Below, one piece after another: positions 34,486-44,944 of a stretch of DNA of 64,000 nt. Within the stretch, counting starts at the first letter, position 1. Every line of letters begins with the position of its first letter. The position numbers and the translations under genes are program-made. This DNA is from BD1-7 clade bacterium (GTDB lineage: Bacteria; Pseudomonadota; Gammaproteobacteria; Pseudomonadales; DT-91): positions 10,512-74,511 of the forward strand of contig CACSIN010000023.1 of NCBI GenBank assembly GCA_902705835.1. The letters run 5' to 3'. The notes beneath the pieces were generated by a model, which searched no databases, had not been told where the DNA came from, and worked only from the letters and a program-made list of their open reading frames with translations.

Positions 34486-36870
34486 TTAATCTGTCTGTGC
34501 CACCAATTTAGGCTGGCGACCATAGCGCAGTGTCATTAAAGCCGGTGCCACAATGAAATCAGAGAACAATGCAAAGACAATACACATCGCAGTTAACATG
34601 CCGAAATTATCCATATTAATGAGATCCGACAAGGTAAAAGTCAAAAACCCAAAGAACAGTACGACGGTTGTAATCACCAGCGCTTTGCCCGTTGAGTGCA
34701 AGGTTTCGTAGATGGCTTTTTCGGCGTCACCGTGTTTTGCGTAAGCGCGTTTGAATCCGTGCATAAAATGCACCGTGTCATCGACACATAAACCCAACGC
34801 TATCGATCCGATTAATATGGTGAACACGTCCATCGGGATATCCATAGCAGCCATAAAGGCAAGCACAACAACAATAGGCAGCAGGTTAGGAATCATACTC
34901 AGCAATCCATCAACCACCCCGCGCATCAATAGAATCATCATAAACCCAATCGCCAATGCCGCGATAAGATAACTATTGGCAGCCGATGCAATCATTGCGG
35001 AGAACATGGTCGAGAAAATTGGAATTACACCGGTAAATTCGATCCCGTAATCATCACCCATAGCCTGACGATAGTCCTCCATCAAGAGCTCTTGGAACGA
35101 CTTAAACACGATCGCATCCGCCCATGGCAGTATGATGGTGATACGGGCTTTACGAAAACCACTATCGGTATACTGGTAGAGGTCATCGGCCTCATCCATT
35201 TCGATCAACAGCAACTCTTGCGCGACCAATTCTTTGTCATCCGGAATACGGTATTGCTCGGGTACGTTACCGTTAAAGGCTTGATGGGTTTCCTTGATCA
35301 AGTTGGTGATGCTGTTAACGGACATCACCTCAATGCCGTTGATTTTCTTCCCCTCTAAAGATGCTAACCAAACATCCAGTTTTTGCAGGAATTCAGGCTC
35401 TAGAACGCCTTGATCAGCCCCTGTATCGATAATAACTTCCAAGGGCATAGAGCCTGTGATGTTGGCTTCAATCGCCTGCACCGCGCGTTTTACCGGCACA
35501 TCATCGCCTAACCACATCATAGAATCCTGTGAAAAACGTAGATCTGGAATCTTCGCAAGCGCAACACCACCAATCAACAAGGCCACAACGACTACTTTAA
35601 TCGGGTGCTGTGTCGACAAATGAATACAGGCATCGGTAAAAGTTTTCAGTAAGCCGGGCTTTATCATGTCGGGGTCATGCGACGCTGCAGGTTTGTGTTT
35701 AACCGGAAACAGTACCAGCAAAATCGGAATCATGGTGATCGTCAACAAAAACGCCAATATCGAGCCAATAGCAGCGAAGATACCTAAGCTTGCAACCGGC
35801 TGAATTTCCGAAATCGAGAATGTCAGCAAGCCAGCAGCGGTTGTCATACTGGTAAACAGCACTGCAATACCTGTGTGGCTAAGGGCGTACAAAATCGCAT
35901 CATGTTTACTTTTACCGCCATCATAAGCGCGGAAGAAAATCGTCAGCAGATGCACGGCATCGCCAATACAGACGGCTAGCAGAAAGGATGGCAGTATCGA
36001 GGTCGTGATTTGCATGGGGTAACCCAGCAGCGGCATTGTCGCGATGGTAGTTGCAATGCCAAATGCCATAACCGCAATCGGAATCAACACGCCAGACACT
36101 CGTCGGAACAAAAACGCGAGAATCACAGACACAAACAACAACGCAACCCCGGTAAATGTACCAAAATCTTTCTGGATAACACCGCTGAGATACGCACCCA
36201 AAGCTTGCGTTCCGCCGACATGAATTTCGCCAGCAAAGTTCTTTTTGTGGTTATCAACCACGGCCTGAATTTGCGCTGAACCCACAGCAACCAGCTCATC
36301 AGATAGATTTTGTGTCAGTTGAGTGCCATCGGGTAAATCGGTGATGATATAAGGCTGCAGTTTGACAAATATGGCCGCGGTATCTTCTTTTTCATTGATC
36401 AAACGGCCGTAATAGATAGATTTTCCACGTATACGATTAACGATAACGTCGAGCTCTTCTTGATTCTGAGGCATGTTTTCCAGCAAATCTTCTGCGATCA
36501 GGTCGTCTTCTTCACCATAAATACTGCGCACGTTAACCAGTGACTCAACCGATTGAACACGTTCGACATCCATTTCCAGATCGTGGTGCAGGGCTTCAAA
36601 CGCTTCAAGAAATTCCAAGTTAAGAACGTCTTCGCCGGTAATCATGACAACAAAAAATTCGTCTCGGCCAAATTCATAGCGAAACCGGTTGTAGTCCAAG
36701 ATCGGCTTGGCATCCGGTCGTAAAAAACTCTCGGCGCTGGTATCAATCACCAACCGTGGTAACTGGCTAAGCAGGCTACCGAATACCAACAAAAAAAGAA
36801 TCAGGGCCGTTTTAGGGTGGTCGATGACCTTTCTGCCGATAGCGACAAATACGTTTTCTACTTTGATCAT
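34486..36870 (-). CDS. RND superfamily (MMPL-type) exporter 2
   Basis: 794 residues. It has the two-fold layout of one helix, a periplasmic domain and a helix bundle, repeated. Motifs are CIGDAVHLLTIFFRAYD in the first bundle and GLCVDDTVHFMHGFKRA in the second, carrying the paired acidic residues of proton relay. The N-terminal periplasmic domain begins ETSAESFLRPDAKPILDYNRFRYEFGRDEFF, close in layout to exporters 1 and 3. No MFP or outer-membrane channel is adjacent. The upstream 390-base spacer holds its promoter. Likely exports a lipid-like or hydrophobic molecule; the substrate is unknown. Confidence 0.9.
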   Translation of the reverse strand: MIKVENVFVAIGRKVIDHPKTALILFLLVFGSLLSQLPRLVIDTSAESFLRPDAKPILDYNRFRYEFGRDEFFVVMITGEDVLNLEFLEAFEALHHDLEMDVERVQSVESLVNVRSIYGEEDDLIAEDLLENMPQNQEELDVIVNRIRGKSIYYGRLINEKEDTAAIFVKLQPYIITDLPDGTQLTQNLSDELVAVGSAQIQAVVDNHKKNFAGEIHVGGTQALGAYLSGVIQKDFGTFTGVALLFVSVILAFLFRRVSGVLIPIAVMAFGIATTIATMPLLGYPMQITTSILPSFLLAVCIGDAVHLLTIFFRAYDGGKSKHDAILYALSHTGIAVLFTSMTTAAGLLTFSISEIQPVASLGIFAAIGSILAFLLTITMIPILLVLFPVKHKPAASHDPDMIKPGLLKTFTDACIHLSTQHPIKVVVVALLIGGVALAKIPDLRFSQDSMMWLGDDVPVKRAVQAIEANITGSMPLEVIIDTGADQGVLEPEFLQKLDVWLASLEGKKINGIEVMSVNSITNLIKETHQAFNGNVPEQYRIPDDKELVAQELLLIEMDEADDLYQYTDSGFRKARITIILPWADAIVFKSFQELLMEDYRQAMGDDYGIEFTGVIPIFSTMFSAMIASAANSYLIAALAIGFMMILLMRGVVDGLLSMIPNLLPIVVVLAFMAAMDIPMDVFTILIGSIALGLCVDDTVHFMHGFKRAYAKHGDAEKAIYETLHSTGKALVITTVVLFFGFLTFTLSDLINMDNFGMLTAMCIVFALFSDFIVAPALMTLRYGRQPKLVAQTD

Positions 36871-37260
36871 GTTAATGGCAATCCGTGATGGAACCGTTTG
36901 CGAACATCAATGGTTGTTATTGTTTTTCGATCGTTTTTCTATAACGGCGAACGATAGCATACCGCCACAGCAAAAATGCCGATTGTGACAGTAATTTCAG
37001 CAAGACCAAATGGTCCCCACAATCCACATACCGCAAATACATGTCATTTACGCCGCAGATTGATTGTCAACATGCCGATACAGATCAGGGGAATACAGAC
37101 AAAAAAAGAGTTACACCGAATCACAGCGTGAGACACGAGAGCCGAGGCACAACCCTAAAGCAACGATTAAAGCCACCGCATGTGGCTAAGACTAAAATGA
37201 AGGGAATGGGGAACAAATAGACCGAGAGAGAAACTCACCCAAATTTATGGCGGTATTAGA
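36871..37260. other. Intergenic spacer between DUF6586 gene and exporter 2
   Basis: No gene seen. It carries the hairpin at 37171-37187 and a purine-rich stretch near 37188-37233 (about 80 percent A/G), which is pyrimidine-rich on the strand transcribed from topA-DUF6586. The part near 36871-36960 is the leader of exporter 2. Confidence 0.4.
37171..37187 (-). terminator. Hairpin downstream of topA-DUF6586
   Basis: AGCCAC, loop CGCAT, GTGGCT, followed on the minus strand by TTTAATCG. It is 74 bases past the DUF6586 stop. Modest stem, short T-run. Confidence 0.4.
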
Positions 37261-37749
37261 TCACCATTCCTGCAGAAATTCTCTTTGAGCACCAACAAAT
37301 GCCTTGAAATCGTCCAGCACTGTCTGCGCGTGAAAATGCTGTGTCACATCCATGCTAATTAACTGGGTATTGTTAGCGATCGATGCAGCTACAGATGCGC
37401 TACCCTGCTCACCAGCAACAAACACTTCATATTCGCGGTGCAAACTGCTTAACCAGCTGCTGTCATCGGCTTCCAATGACAACAGAGTTTCAACCACTGC
37501 ATGAGAGCGAGATTCTTGAGCCAGCATAGCCTTCAATTCACCGGCATTCATAACAACCTGGCGGATTTGGCAAGACTCGGCAACTTCCAGAATAAACAAA
37601 CGATAGGCCGCTTCAAGCATAACCCCGGCCGCAAACTGCTGAGCCTGATGACGCGCTTTTGCGGCGGCGTCTTCAGAGCCTGTTAACGCCAGCAACAAAC
37701 CGGCGTGATAGAGCTTTTCGTTCACTCTCGCAGCTAAAGAACGTGCCAT
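37261..37749 (-). CDS. DUF6586-like conserved protein next to topA
   Basis: 162 residues, mostly helical. It starts [22 protein letters not shown] and contains AAAKARHQAQQFAAGVMLEAAYRLFILEVAES, which resembles the small helical protein found beside topA in Pseudomonas. Its ATG overlaps the topA stop by one base (TGATG), so it is translated by coupling. The function of the family is unknown. Conservation next to topA suggests an association with topology control, but this is inference. Confidence 0.78.
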   Translation of the reverse strand: MARSLAARVNEKLYHAGLLLALTGSEDAAAKARHQAQQFAAGVMLEAAYRLFILEVAESCQIRQVVMNAGELKAMLAQESRSHAVVETLLSLEADDSSWLSSLHREYEVFVAGEQGSASVAASIANNTQLISMDVTQHFHAQTVLDDFKAFVGAQREFLQEW

Positions 37750-40460
37750 CAGGAAGCCGCTTTTGGTTCAGCTTTTGGCTTCGCTTTCGCTTTAGTCTTC
37801 GCCTTAGCTTTCGTTTTGGCCTTAGCTTTTGGCTTAGGCAACTCTAGGTTCCACTTACCGTCATTATAAAATGCGCGCCATCCAGTCGCCTTTCCGTCTT
37901 TGTCTTCCGTCATCAAGTACTGTTCTTTGGTCTTACGACTGTAACGTACCTGCGTCGGGATACCCTTATTATCAAATTCTGGGCCATCGATAATGAAATG
38001 ATATTTGGGATCAATCTCATCGCGGTGTGGCTTGAGCTCAGTGACTAAGGGCGCACGTGTCTCACGATTTTTCGGGAATTGGCTGGCCGCCAAGAACATT
38101 CCCGATGCACCATCCCGCAGTATGTAGGTATCATCAACCTTCAGACACTGCAACTCAGGCATGGGCACTGGATCCATCTTCGGTGGCGCAGCCTCACCGC
38201 TTTTCAGCAGCTTACGCGTGTTTTTACAGGTTTCACTGGTGCAACCAAAGTACTTACCGAAACGGCCAGACTTCAACTGCATCTCACTGCCGCACTTGTC
38301 ACACTCAAGAATAGGGCCTTCATATCCCTTGATCTTGAATTGACCTTCTTCAACTTCAAAACCAGCACAATCGGGGTTGTTACCGCAAACATGCAGCTTA
38401 CGGTGCTCATCAATCAGATAGCTATCCATCGATGTATTACAGATTTTGCAACGGCGCTTACTACGCAGCAGACGCGATTCGCTATCTTCATCCGCATCCA
38501 CGTCGACAGCTTCATCACCAGAAATCAGGTTAATGGTTTCCTTACACCGCTCTTTGGGTGGCAACGCATAACCGGAACAACCCAAGAAAACACCGGTGCT
38601 TGCCGTACGAATTTGCATCGGGCGACTACAGGCTTTACATGGAATATCAGTTTCAGTAGGCGTGTTAGGACGCATGCCATCATCAGAATTGGCCGCATCC
38701 AATTGATTCGAAAAACGTGAGTAGAAGTTATCGAGCTCTACAATCCAATCTTTATGATCTTCGGCAATCTCATCCAGCGTTTCTTCCATATTCGCTGTAA
38801 ATGAGTAATCCATCAGGTCGCCAAAGTTTTCACACAAACGATCAGTAACAATGTCACCCATTTTTTCGGCATAGAAACGACGACTTTCAAGACGAACATA
38901 ACCTCGGTCTTGAATCGTCGAAATAATTGCCGCATAGGTTGATGGCCGGCCAATACCGCGCTTTTCCAATTCTCTTACCAAGGCTGCTTCAGAGAAACGT
39001 GCCGTTGGCTTGGTAAAGTGCTGTTTCGGGTCGAGCTTTTGCATACTCAGCACATCGCCCTGCTTGATGTCCGGCAGAATACCATCATCGTCTTTCTTGC
39101 TCATCGCTGGCTGAACGCGGGTAAAACCATCAAAGTTAAGAATACGACCACGGGTTCGCAGCTCGAAATCACCGGCAGCAACAACAACGCTGGTGGAGGT
39201 GTATTTCGCGGGATTCATCTGGCATGCCAAAAATTGCCGCCAAATTAATTCGTATAAACGCTCAGCATCGCGCTCCATATTCGTAAGTTGAGTCGATTTC
39301 ACGGATACCGTGGATGGACGAATCGCCTCATGCGCTTCCTGTGCGCCTTCTTTGCTGCCATATACATTTGGATTTTCAGGCAGGTATTTGTCGCCAAAGT
39401 TGCTTTGAATATAATCTCGACAGTTTGCAACCGCCTCTGCACTCAAGTTAGTGGAGTCGGTACGCATGTAGGTGATATAGCCGGCTTCGTAGAGTCGCTG
39501 GGCCATCATCATGGTCTTCTTCACAGAGAAGCCTAAACGCGTGCTCGCGGCTTGCTGCAAGGTCGACGTAATATAGGGCGCGTTAGGCTTAGAGCTCGTT
39601 GGTTTGTCTTCACGAGACACAACTTTGTACTGCGCATCTTGGAGTTTTGCCAAGGCTGCATCAACCTGTGCTTTGTTGACAGGTTTGTATGCATTACCCC
39701 CTTCTTTTTTGACTTCCAGCCGAACAGCAGCCTTCTCGGGTGTTTCGCAATCTGCGTGCAAATCCCAGAACTCTTCGGGAACGAAAGCACGTATCTCGCG
39801 CTCACGTTCGACCACCAAGCGAACCGCGACGGATTGCACTCGACCAGCCGAAAGACCGCGAGCTACCTTGGCCCACAACAACGGCGACACCATAAAACCA
39901 ACAACGCGGTCGAGGAAACGACGCGCCTGTTGAGCATTAACACGAGGAATATCCAAATGACCCGGGTTTTCAAATGCCTGAGCAATGGCAGACTTGGTGA
40001 TTTCGTTAAACACGACTCGACGGTAGCGTGTTTCATCACCGCCAATTGCTTCACGCAAATGCCAGGCGATGGCCTCCCCTTCTCTATCCAAATCCGTCGC
40101 GAGATAGATAACGTCGGCATCTTTGGCCAATCGCTTAAGTTCACTAACAACCTTTTCCTTGCCGGGCAGGATCTCATATTGAGGCTTCCAACCATTGGCA
40201 GGATCAATCCCCATACGCTTAACCAACTGAGCTTCCGCCTTAGCCTTTTTGTGCAGAACCTTCTTCTCGGGCGACATTTTACGTGTCTTCGCCGCCTCGG
40301 CTGCACGGGCTTTCGGGTCCACTGGAGCTTTCGCAGCTCCACTGGTAGGCAGGTCGCGAATGTGCCCCACACTGGATTTCACAATGTAGTCCGAGCCAAG
40401 ATATTTATTGATGGTCTTGGCTTTGGCTGGCGATTCGACAATAACGAGTGACTTTCCCAT
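37749..40460 (-). CDS. topA: DNA topoisomerase I
   Basis: 903 residues. It relaxes negative supercoils by cutting one strand. The Toprim domain opens [19 protein letters not shown] and includes [15 protein letters not shown]. The active-site tyrosine is Tyr331 in [10 protein letters not shown]. The C-terminal half has zinc-type units C-K-A-C, C-K-I-C and C-D-K-C with their partner cysteines around residues 615-770. The protein ends in a Lys/Ala tail (about residues 875-903) that is clearly repetitive and may bind DNA. It is about 40 residues longer than E. coli TopA. The gene for a DUF6586 protein follows with a one-base overlap. Confidence 0.97.
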   Translation of the reverse strand: MGKSLVIVESPAKAKTINKYLGSDYIVKSSVGHIRDLPTSGAAKAPVDPKARAAEAAKTRKMSPEKKVLHKKAKAEAQLVKRMGIDPANGWKPQYEILPGKEKVVSELKRLAKDADVIYLATDLDREGEAIAWHLREAIGGDETRYRRVVFNEITKSAIAQAFENPGHLDIPRVNAQQARRFLDRVVGFMVSPLLWAKVARGLSAGRVQSVAVRLVVEREREIRAFVPEEFWDLHADCETPEKAAVRLEVKKEGGNAYKPVNKAQVDAALAKLQDAQYKVVSREDKPTSSKPNAPYITSTLQQAASTRLGFSVKKTMMMAQRLYEAGYITYMRTDSTNLSAEAVANCRDYIQSNFGDKYLPENPNVYGSKEGAQEAHEAIRPSTVSVKSTQLTNMERDAERLYELIWRQFLACQMNPAKYTSTSVVVAAGDFELRTRGRILNFDGFTRVQPAMSKKDDDGILPDIKQGDVLSMQKLDPKQHFTKPTARFSEAALVRELEKRGIGRPSTYAAIISTIQDRGYVRLESRRFYAEKMGDIVTDRLCENFGDLMDYSFTANMEETLDEIAEDHKDWIVELDNFYSRFSNQLDAANSDDGMRPNTPTETDIPCKACSRPMQIRTASTGVFLGCSGYALPPKERCKETINLISGDEAVDVDADEDSESRLLRSKRRCKICNTSMDSYLIDEHRKLHVCGNNPDCAGFEVEEGQFKIKGYEGPILECDKCGSEMQLKSGRFGKYFGCTSETCKNTRKLLKSGEAAPPKMDPVPMPELQCLKVDDTYILRDGASGMFLAASQFPKNRETRAPLVTELKPHRDEIDPKYHFIIDGPEFDNKGIPTQVRYSRKTKEQYLMTEDKDGKATGWRAFYNDGKWNLELPKPKAKAKTKAKAKTKAKAKPKAEPKAAS

Positions 40461-40621
40461 AGACCTATTAATACGCTCGGTACGTTGATAAGTGATTTTG
40501 CGAAACTTATAGAGCGTTGACTATTTAAGGTCAAGCACTTATTTTTCCGGCACTATTTTTTGGTGATCATTTCACCACTTAAAAATCCCTTTTAAATCAT
40601 ACACATATATAGCAGTATTTT

Positions 40622-42571
40622 TTAACTCTGCATGGTTTCAATTTCTTCCCAACGTTCGTAGTAACCTTCAAGCCGCGATTGTAAATCTGTCAACTCACCG
40701 GTCGCTTTCTGAACATCATCATGCGGTTGTTGAAAAAACGCAGGATCAGCCATTTTCTGCTCCAATGCAGCTATGGCGTTTTCAGCGTCTTCGATCTGTT
40801 TCGGTAACTGATCCAGCTCACGCTGAACCTTATAACTCAACTTAACAGGTTTCGATGTGGGTTGATCGTTAGTTTCTGTTTTTTCAGACCCAGCCTCAGC
40901 ATCGGTATTTGCAGCCGCAGAAGATACGTCTTCAACGTCAACATCCGTATCACGCTTGCTGAACGACGCCTTATCACTCCACAACATGCCATGCTGGCGA
41001 ATAAGATCGTCAAAACCACCCACGTAATCATAAACACGACCGTTATCACCAATAAATATTGTACTGGTAACGATTTGATCAACAAACTCTCGGTCATGCG
41101 AAATAACAATCACGGTCCCTTTGAATCCGTCAATTAATTCTTCAAGAAGTTCCAGCGTTTCAATATCCAGATCATTGGTCGGTTCGTCCAGCACCAAAAT
41201 GTTAGCTTGTTTAGAAAACAATCGTGCCAGCAACAACCGGTTTTTTTCACCACCGGACAATGTCGAAATGGGAGAGCGTACACGCGCGGGGGTAAAGAGA
41301 AAATCCCCAAGATAGCTAATAACATGCTTCTGCTGGCCATTAATCTCTATCGATTCTCGGCCTTCGGATAAACTGTCTGCAACCGTTTGATTGTCATCCA
41401 GTTGTGCACGGCTCTGATCAAAATAGGCGACCTGTTGTTTGGTACCCAATCGAATGGTGCCTTTGTCGGGCTCGAGTTCACCCAAAATAAGCTTGATCAA
41501 CGTACTCTTACCGGCGCCATTACGGCCGATAACACCAATGCGGTCACCACGCTGAATCAACAGATTGACGTCTCTAAGAATCGGCGTGTCTTCGTAGGCG
41601 TAACTAACACCTTCGAGCTCAGCAATCAGTTTGCCAGATTTTTGGGTATCGTCGATCTGCATCGACACATTGCCCTTCACATCAACACGCGCTTTACGTT
41701 CGTTTCGCATTGATTTTAGCGCTCTCACACGGCCTTCATTACGGGTACGACGCGCTTTAATGCCTTGGCGAATCCACTTTTCTTCTTCGGCGAGACGCTT
41801 GTCAAAGAGTGCGTTTTGGCGTTCTTCGTTGGCAAGAAACTCCTCTCGCCCCGTCAAGAAAGCTTCGTAATCGCCCGGAAAGTTAATAATGCGTCCGCGA
41901 TCCAACCATAAAATACGGCTAGCAATTTCATTTAAAAAACGACGATCATGGCTAATTAGCACGATGGCACTGCGTGTGCGTTGTAATAACTGCTGTAGCC
42001 AGCTGATGGCAGGGATATCCAAATGGTTAGTTGGCTCATCCAACAACAGCACATCCGGATCTGAAATCAGCGCCTGAACAATCGACAGACGTTTGCGCCA
42101 CCCACCCGACAAACTGCCCATAGTGGTTTCGGCATCCAGCCCCAGCTCTTCTAACGCGGTGTGAATTCGGCTCTGAAAATCCCAGCCGTTATCATGGTCT
42201 ATCGCGCTTTGTACCCGCTCAAGTTCTTTTAAATCAGCATCATCAAGTTCGCTGTGTATCAGGTGCTCGAATCGCTTGAGAAGGCCACCTAATGCGGCCA
42301 AGCCGTCTGTGAGGTAATCAAACACGGTTGTTTCGTCAGCGGGCGGTAATTCCTGGGCTAAGTAGTTCACTGAAACACTGCTATCGACGTTCAAAACACC
42401 GCCGTCGAGTTTTTCTGTGCCCGACAGGACACGCATCAAGCTGGATTTACCGGCACCATTTCGCCCAATGACGGCAATCTTGTCACCCTCCTCAATGGCA
42501 AAGCTAGCATGATCCAATAATGCCAAGTCGCCATAAGCCAACTGAGCTTCATCGAGTCGAATAAGGGCCAT
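40622..42571 (-). CDS. uup: ABC-F ATPase Uup
   Basis: 649 residues, two ABC domains in one chain. The Walker A loops are GRNGAGKSS near 36-44 and GRNGAGKST near 350-358. The signature motifs are LSGGWRKR and LSGGEKNR, with DEPTNHLD and DEPTNDLD after them. A linker rich in Arg/Lys between the domains and a C-terminal coiled coil (KVQRELDQLPKQIEDAENAIAALEQKM) are hallmarks of Uup. ABC-F proteins act on the ribosome or on branched DNA rather than in transport. The gene is divergent from slt, an order also seen in Pseudomonas. Confidence 0.93.
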   Translation of the reverse strand: MALIRLDEAQLAYGDLALLDHASFAIEEGDKIAVIGRNGAGKSSLMRVLSGTEKLDGGVLNVDSSVSVNYLAQELPPADETTVFDYLTDGLAALGGLLKRFEHLIHSELDDADLKELERVQSAIDHDNGWDFQSRIHTALEELGLDAETTMGSLSGGWRKRLSIVQALISDPDVLLLDEPTNHLDIPAISWLQQLLQRTRSAIVLISHDRRFLNEIASRILWLDRGRIINFPGDYEAFLTGREEFLANEERQNALFDKRLAEEEKWIRQGIKARRTRNEGRVRALKSMRNERKARVDVKGNVSMQIDDTQKSGKLIAELEGVSYAYEDTPILRDVNLLIQRGDRIGVIGRNGAGKSTLIKLILGELEPDKGTIRLGTKQQVAYFDQSRAQLDDNQTVADSLSEGRESIEINGQQKHVISYLGDFLFTPARVRSPISTLSGGEKNRLLLARLFSKQANILVLDEPTNDLDIETLELLEELIDGFKGTVIVISHDREFVDQIVTSTIFIGDNGRVYDYVGGFDDLIRQHGMLWSDKASFSKRDTDVDVEDVSSAAANTDAEAGSEKTETNDQPTSKPVKLSYKVQRELDQLPKQIEDAENAIAALEQKMADPAFFQQPHDDVQKATGELTDLQSRLEGYYERWEEIETMQS

Positions 42572-42816
42572 GGTGGAAAACCTCGTGTTAAATTTGATCT
42601 ATACCCGTGCGGAGTCATCGCTCGAAAAATATACTGAACGCAGGCTAGACCTGTGTTTTTGCAGGAATTTCACAAACCAGTGACGCACAATGGTGCATTG
42701 CTAAACGCAGCCGAGTGTGACACATTCCCTACAGATATAAGGCAATAACTACCGTTCAACCTTTCACAGTCGAACCTATCAGAACTCTGGGCTATGTTTT
42801 TACTTCCGGAAGAACA

Positions 42817-44892
42817 ATGACAAACGACTCTGCAGCAATCGCTGCGGCCAAAAGAGCAGCCATGAAAGTCGCGATACAACATGCTTCTATCACGATCAAA
42901 GTCATTTGCCTGACGTTGTTCGCCACCACAGTGTGGGGCTCAACCTCTCCACAATCGGCATTTGTCTATCCCGACTACCGTGAAGCGCGCGAAGTATATC
43001 AGCAAGCACGCAAGGCACTAAAGCAGAAAAAAGTCAGTCGCTATCAAAAACTCCGTGCCGATCTCGACAATTACCCGTTAGCACCCTATCTCGACGTACT
43101 CTTTCTACGCAGTCAATTTACCCGTAATACGAGTAATTCGGCGTTTGATGATTTACATAATCGCGTAAATCAATGGATAACAGAAAATTCGACAAACTAC
43201 CTGACCCCCACACTCAGAAACCACTGGCTCAATTACCTCGCGGTCGAAGGTCACTGGGAAGAATTTACGCATTACTATATAAAAGAAGAAGCAACTGAAT
43301 CGAACCGCTGTTTCGCTGCAGGCCACCACATTCGCACGCTAACAAACACAAAAAGTAGCTTATCCGATGAAGCCTGGCTGCCGGTAACCGCCCTTTGGTT
43401 AAGCCCGCGCTCTGTCAGCAAAACCTGTGACTCAGTTTTTGCTCGATGGAAAAAATCCGGGCAACTAACACCTGCCGTTGCCTGGCAACGCTATCAACTG
43501 GCACTGAATGCTGGCCAACACACATTGGCTAAGTATCTCCGCAGTTACCTCAGTAAAGATGATGCATCACTATCACTAAAACTAGCTTCGCCAAAACGCT
43601 ATACCGCTTTTTGGTTCGATGCCTTTAGTAGCAACATCGATACCTTGGCTATTAACAGCAATCTGACCAGCGACAGCATCAAACGTGTTATTACACGATT
43701 GCTGCCAGACCACGGAGAACACCTTCGCCCGGTATTAATGCAGGCGACCATACCGGGCTTAACACCGGCACATCATACCCGCAGTGTGCGACTGGCAGCG
43801 TGGTATCTGCTGAAAGACAACCCTGATAGCGCCAGTGACTGGCTGGATGATGTCGAACATCAAACACCCGACGTAACAACTTTTCAATTACGCACCGCAA
43901 TCGTCAGTAAAAATTGGGGCCGCTACCAATGGCTTTATCAACAAGCCAGCACGGACCTCCAACAATTACCGGAATGGCGTTATTGGTATGCCCGAGCCCA
44001 GCGTAATACCGGCTTAGTGGCACAAAAAATTGAAGAACGACCACGAGCGATTTTCGAACAACTCGCGAAAGAACGGCATTTTTGGGGGTTTATCACCGCG
44101 GAGGCCGCGAAACAGGCTTACCCAGTGGGTCAAGCCGATGAATTGACCCACCCGCCATCCGAAGCTGTTGTGCAAGCCATTATGCCAGCTATTGAACTGC
44201 ATATTCTGAAGCGGCCGCTAACATCCGAAAACGAATGGACACATGCAACCCGCGATTTTACACCAGCCGAATTGAAGCAAGCCGCGCGTGCTGCTAGTCA
44301 TTTCAATATGCATGACAAGGCATTTCGTGCGTTAGCTGGCGCACAGGCCTGGGACGCATTGGAACAGCGCTTCCCGCTGATGTATATGGAGCACTTCACC
44401 AAACATTCCGAAAAACATGCGTTAAATCCATTCTGGCTGCTGGCAATGGCTCGTCAAGAAAGTGCGTTTTCGCCACATGCACAATCCTCAGTCGGTGCTC
44501 GCGGCGTACTGCAGCTGATGCCAGCTACGGCGCGTAAGGTTGCGCGTTCATTACAAGTGCCCTATTCACGCGAGCGTCTATCTGATCCGGCCTACAACAT
44601 TGCATTGGGTAGCCGGTACCTGAAAGATCTTTTAAAAACGTTTGATAACAACTATGTGTTGGCAACCGCGGCATACAATGCCGGGCCGCATCGCGTAAAG
44701 CGCTGGCTGGAAGATCAGCCTATGACAGAAGATTGGGTGCATTGGGTAAGCACGATTCCATACAAAGAAACCCGCAAGTACGTCACCAACATATTGACTT
44801 ATAGCCTGATTTATCAAACTAGGGCGCGCAATGCTGAATTTAATCTAGCAGATTTTGTACCGCCAGCTGATAGTGGGTTACCTGAATCCTGA
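42817..44892 (+). CDS. slt: Soluble lytic murein transglycosylase, Slt70-type
   Basis: 691 residues. Exported through a signal peptide around residues 26-42 (TIKVICLTLFATTVWGS). The long helical U-domain superhelix spans about 50-440. The catalytic SLT domain follows with M-A-R-Q-E-S-A-F, where Glu548 is the catalytic acid, then SSVGARGVLQLMPATARKVA and ATAAYNAGPHRVKRWL. It cleaves the MurNAc-GlcNAc bond of peptidoglycan to form 1,6-anhydro ends. GGAAG precedes the ATG. The N-terminal 25 residues are unusually charged before the hydrophobic core, so an internal ATG at codon 16 is an alternative start. Confidence 0.93.
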   Translation: MTNDSAAIAAAKRAAMKVAIQHASITIKVICLTLFATTVWGSTSPQSAFVYPDYREAREVYQQARKALKQKKVSRYQKLRADLDNYPLAPYLDVLFLRSQFTRNTSNSAFDDLHNRVNQWITENSTNYLTPTLRNHWLNYLAVEGHWEEFTHYYIKEEATESNRCFAAGHHIRTLTNTKSSLSDEAWLPVTALWLSPRSVSKTCDSVFARWKKSGQLTPAVAWQRYQLALNAGQHTLAKYLRSYLSKDDASLSLKLASPKRYTAFWFDAFSSNIDTLAINSNLTSDSIKRVITRLLPDHGEHLRPVLMQATIPGLTPAHHTRSVRLAAWYLLKDNPDSASDWLDDVEHQTPDVTTFQLRTAIVSKNWGRYQWLYQQASTDLQQLPEWRYWYARAQRNTGLVAQKIEERPRAIFEQLAKERHFWGFITAEAAKQAYPVGQADELTHPPSEAVVQAIMPAIELHILKRPLTSENEWTHATRDFTPAELKQAARAASHFNMHDKAFRALAGAQAWDALEQRFPLMYMEHFTKHSEKHALNPFWLLAMARQESAFSPHAQSSVGARGVLQLMPATARKVARSLQVPYSRERLSDPAYNIALGSRYLKDLLKTFDNNYVLATAAYNAGPHRVKRWLEDQPMTEDWVHWVSTIPYKETRKYVTNILTYSLIYQTRARNAEFNLADFVPPADSGLPES

Positions 44893-44944
44893 CGCATAAC
44901 ATCGTTGTGTGCATCACCACCGAGAAGACAAGCGCGACAGCGAC

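Noticed and set aside
39552-40451. 299-codon open frame on the plus strand
   Set aside because: It lies wholly antisense to the 5-prime half of topA, a well-supported gene; the frame is open because of the codon use of topA. The same applies to 38079-38720.
40571-40590. Hairpin GGTGA-TCACC after uup
   Set aside because: The stem is only five base pairs and followed by A, not T, on the uup strand, so I do not call it a terminator.
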